Part shown: piece by piece, positions 62,540-64,000 of the stretch | How the letters are laid out: each line of letters opens with the position of its first letter | Position numbering within the stretch: the stretch's first letter is position 1 | Source: Streptomyces sp. SCSIO 30461 | Lineage (GTDB): Bacteria > Actinomycetota > Actinomycetes > Streptomycetales > Streptomycetaceae | DNA: 64,000 nucleotides | Direction of reading: 5' to 3' | NCBI RefSeq assembly: GCF_037023745.1 | Contig: NZ_CP146101.1 | Coordinates: forward strand, 2,906,001 to 2,970,000 | Made by a program: the position numbers and the translations under genes | The notes under the pieces: model-generated | Database searches by the model: none | What the model saw: the letters and a program-made list of their open reading frames with translations, nothing else | Told to the model about the DNA's origin: nothing

Positions 62540-64000
62540 ATGCCGGGCCAGGGAGAAGCACCGTTCGCAGCCGAGCTGAAACACTTTCGCGAGGTGCGCG
62601 GCTTGTCCAAGGCGGACCTGGCCCGCCGCTTGACCATCTCGCCGTCGTACGTGAGCCATCTGGAATCCGGGAGGGAACACGGCTCCTCGGACCTGGCCCG
62701 CCGTCTCGAAAAGGAACTCGACGCGGGCGGCAAGATCTGGAAGGCGTGGCAAGACGACGACGGCGGCACGCAGCCCACTCCGGAAGCTGCGGACACCTCG
62801 CCCGCTGCCGGCATCCTGGTCCTGGAGGACGCCGCGGCCCTGCGCTACGAAGGCTCGGTCTACCACCTGACGATGCACCGACGCCTTCGCAACACCGGCA
62901 CAGAGCCGATCACCCGCTACCTCATCCGCATCGCCGTCGACCGCTACCCCGGCGAACCAGAACGCTCCAACGCCCTCTACCGGGCCCATCCCCTCACCTG
63001 GGAAGAACTCCAGTTGGAAGCACACTGCGGCGACGAGGAAATGGGACGCGTGGTCAAGCACGACCGCGACGCCTTCAAAGAGGTCTGGCTGGAGTTCGCC
63101 AACGCGCGCACCCGCTTCCCCCTCTACCCGGGCCAGGAAGCCGCCATCACCTACAGCTATTCGGTCACTGCTGACAAATGGGGCCCCTGGTTCCAGCGAG
63201 CCGTCCGGCTCCCCACCCGCGAGCTGACCGTCAGCCTTTCCTTCCCCACCGCACTGCACCCCACCGTCTGGGGCACCGAAACCTCCCTCAGCGCCAACCA
63301 CGCACCCCTGCGCACACCCCCCACCCAGACCGCCGACGCCGACCACACGGTCTACACCTGGACGACCCTGGACCCGCCTCTCCACGCCCGATACCGCATG
63401 GAGTGGCGGCTGAAGACCAAACACCTTCAAGAAGGCGAGCCCGTGAACAACCGCACCCCCAGCGCCCGCATGGCTGCCGCCGGCATCGTCCAGGAAGGCG
63501 ACATCCTCCTCCAGACCGTCACACAGCCCTTCGATCTTCCGGCGGAGGCTGAACAGGCACGCCACGTCGTAGACGAACTCGACGCAGCGATCTCGCGAGT
63601 GAAAGAACTCCACGACTTCGGCAAGGGCATGGGAATCGCCGCCCCACAAATCGGCATCGGCCGCGCCGCCGCCGTCGTCGTCCCACCCGGAGACGGATCC
63701 ACCCCGATCGTGCTGCTCAACCCCACGGTGGCAGAGTCCTCGGCAGAGACCGACCGACAGTACGAAGGATGCCTGTCCTTCTTCGACGTCCGAGGTATCG
63801 TCCCCCGCCCCCTCCACATCGTCATCGCCCACACCGACCTCGACGGAACACCCCGGCTGACCCGCTTCGACCACGGACTGGCGCGCCTGGTCCTGCACGA
63901 AGTCGACCACCTCGACGGCAAGCTCTACCGCTCCCGCATGGAGCCCGGAACCCAGCCGATCCCCGTCGAGGAATACCGCGGAACCGGACAGAACTGGACC
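62540..64000 (+). CDS. XRE helix-turn-helix / peptide deformylase fusion (partial at window end)
   Basis: The frame is open from ATG 62540 to the window edge (487 codons, no stop). Residues 10-65 form an XRE HTH (ELKHFREVRGLSKADLARRL, ISPSYVSHLESGRE). Residues 90-340 form an unrecognised beta-rich middle (LRYEGSVYHLTMHRRLRNTG, WYTWTTLDPP-like strands). From about residue 345 a peptide deformylase domain carries all three motifs: GMGIAAPQIG (about 364-373), YEGCLSF (about 408-414) and VLHEVDHLDG (about 451-460). Deformylases use Fe or Zn to remove N-formyl groups. Fused to a DNA-binding domain it may act as a sensor-regulator of the divergent operon, possibly detecting a deformylase ligand or formylated peptides. 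Confidence 0.85.
   Translation, partial: MPGQGEAPFAAELKHFREVRGLSKADLARRLTISPSYVSHLESGREHGSSDLARRLEKELDAGGKIWKAWQDDDGGTQPTPEAADTSPAAGILVLEDAAALRYEGSVYHLTMHRRLRNTGTEPITRYLIRIAVDRYPGEPERSNALYRAHPLTWEELQLEAHCGDEEMGRVVKHDRDAFKEVWLEFANARTRFPLYPGQEAAITYSYSVTADKWGPWFQRAVRLPTRELTVSLSFPTALHPTVWGTETSLSANHAPLRTPPTQTADADHTVYTWTTLDPPLHARYRMEWRLKTKHLQEGEPVNNRTPSARMAAAGIVQEGDILLQTVTQPFDLPAEAEQARHVVDELDAAISRVKELHDFGKGMGIAAPQIGIGRAAAVVVPPGDGSTPIVLLNPTVAESSAETDRQYEGCLSFFDVRGIVPRPLHIVIAHTDLDGTPRLTRFDHGLARLVLHEVDHLDGKLYRSRMEPGTQPIPVEEYRGTGQNWT

Noticed and set aside
62432..63910. 492-codon minus-strand open frame
   Set aside because: Antisense to the XRE-deformylase fusion, whose plus-strand frame has clear HTH and deformylase motifs.

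Overview
The window is very GC-rich, with Streptomyces-type codon use, GTG and TTG starts and actinobacterial insertion sequences. It is most likely a Streptomyces or close relative, in an accessory region such as a chromosome arm or a large plasmid. All assignments come from reading the sequence; no database search was run.

Region 1 (1-10 kb) holds the end of a PLP decarboxylase, a small unknown gene, a large LuxR-type regulator and a nest of insertion sequences. An IS3 element (4918-9433) has been split by two further elements inserted side by side, all sharing TCA direct repeats. Region 2 (10.4-17 kb) is one secreted RHS/YD-repeat giant protein with a polymorphic-toxin layout. Region 3 (17-33.1 kb) is a graveyard of nested elements. 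An ISL3 contains an IS4. A single IS256 copy (21556-33131) was split into three parts by an IS4, itself holding a group II intron that holds an IS3, and by a block with two IS110 transposases and an ISL3. Region 4 (33.1-37.7 kb) has an amidohydrolase truncated by an IS3 fragment, a DUF6545-like membrane protein paired with an ImmA/IrrE-like metalloprotease, and an apparently non-coding stretch.

Region 5 (37.7-64 kb) is the most interesting part. About 25 genes run on the minus strand from queC (62323) to a NUDIX domain ending at 37727, most joined by ATGA, GTGA or TTGA overlaps, so they look like one operon. They encode the whole GTP-to-preQ0 set (FolE, a double-domain QueD, QueE, QueC), a phosphoribosyltransferase, a HAD phosphatase, a DUF6884-like protein, two GT4 glycosyltransferases, a PIG-L deacetylase, a WbqC-like protein, a SUMF1-like protein, a degenerate reverse-transcriptase-like protein, a FEN-type nuclease, a PLP aminotransferase, an ABC transporter, an MFS transporter, two methyltransferases, a porphobilinogen-deaminase homologue, a P-loop kinase fused to a VanX-like dipeptidase, and seven NUDIX modules in four proteins plus a NUDIX-tail remnant. 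There is no PKS or NRPS. A divergent gene at 62540 encodes an XRE HTH fused to peptide deformylase, preceded by a 10-bp direct repeat, and is the likely regulator.

My preferred reading is an undescribed biosynthetic system for an exported, glycosylated 7-deazapurine (preQ0-derived) nucleoside-like compound, with NUDIX enzymes trimming or policing modified nucleotides and several resistance-like duplicates. A nucleic-acid modification or defence role is a weaker alternative. The product is not known from the sequence.
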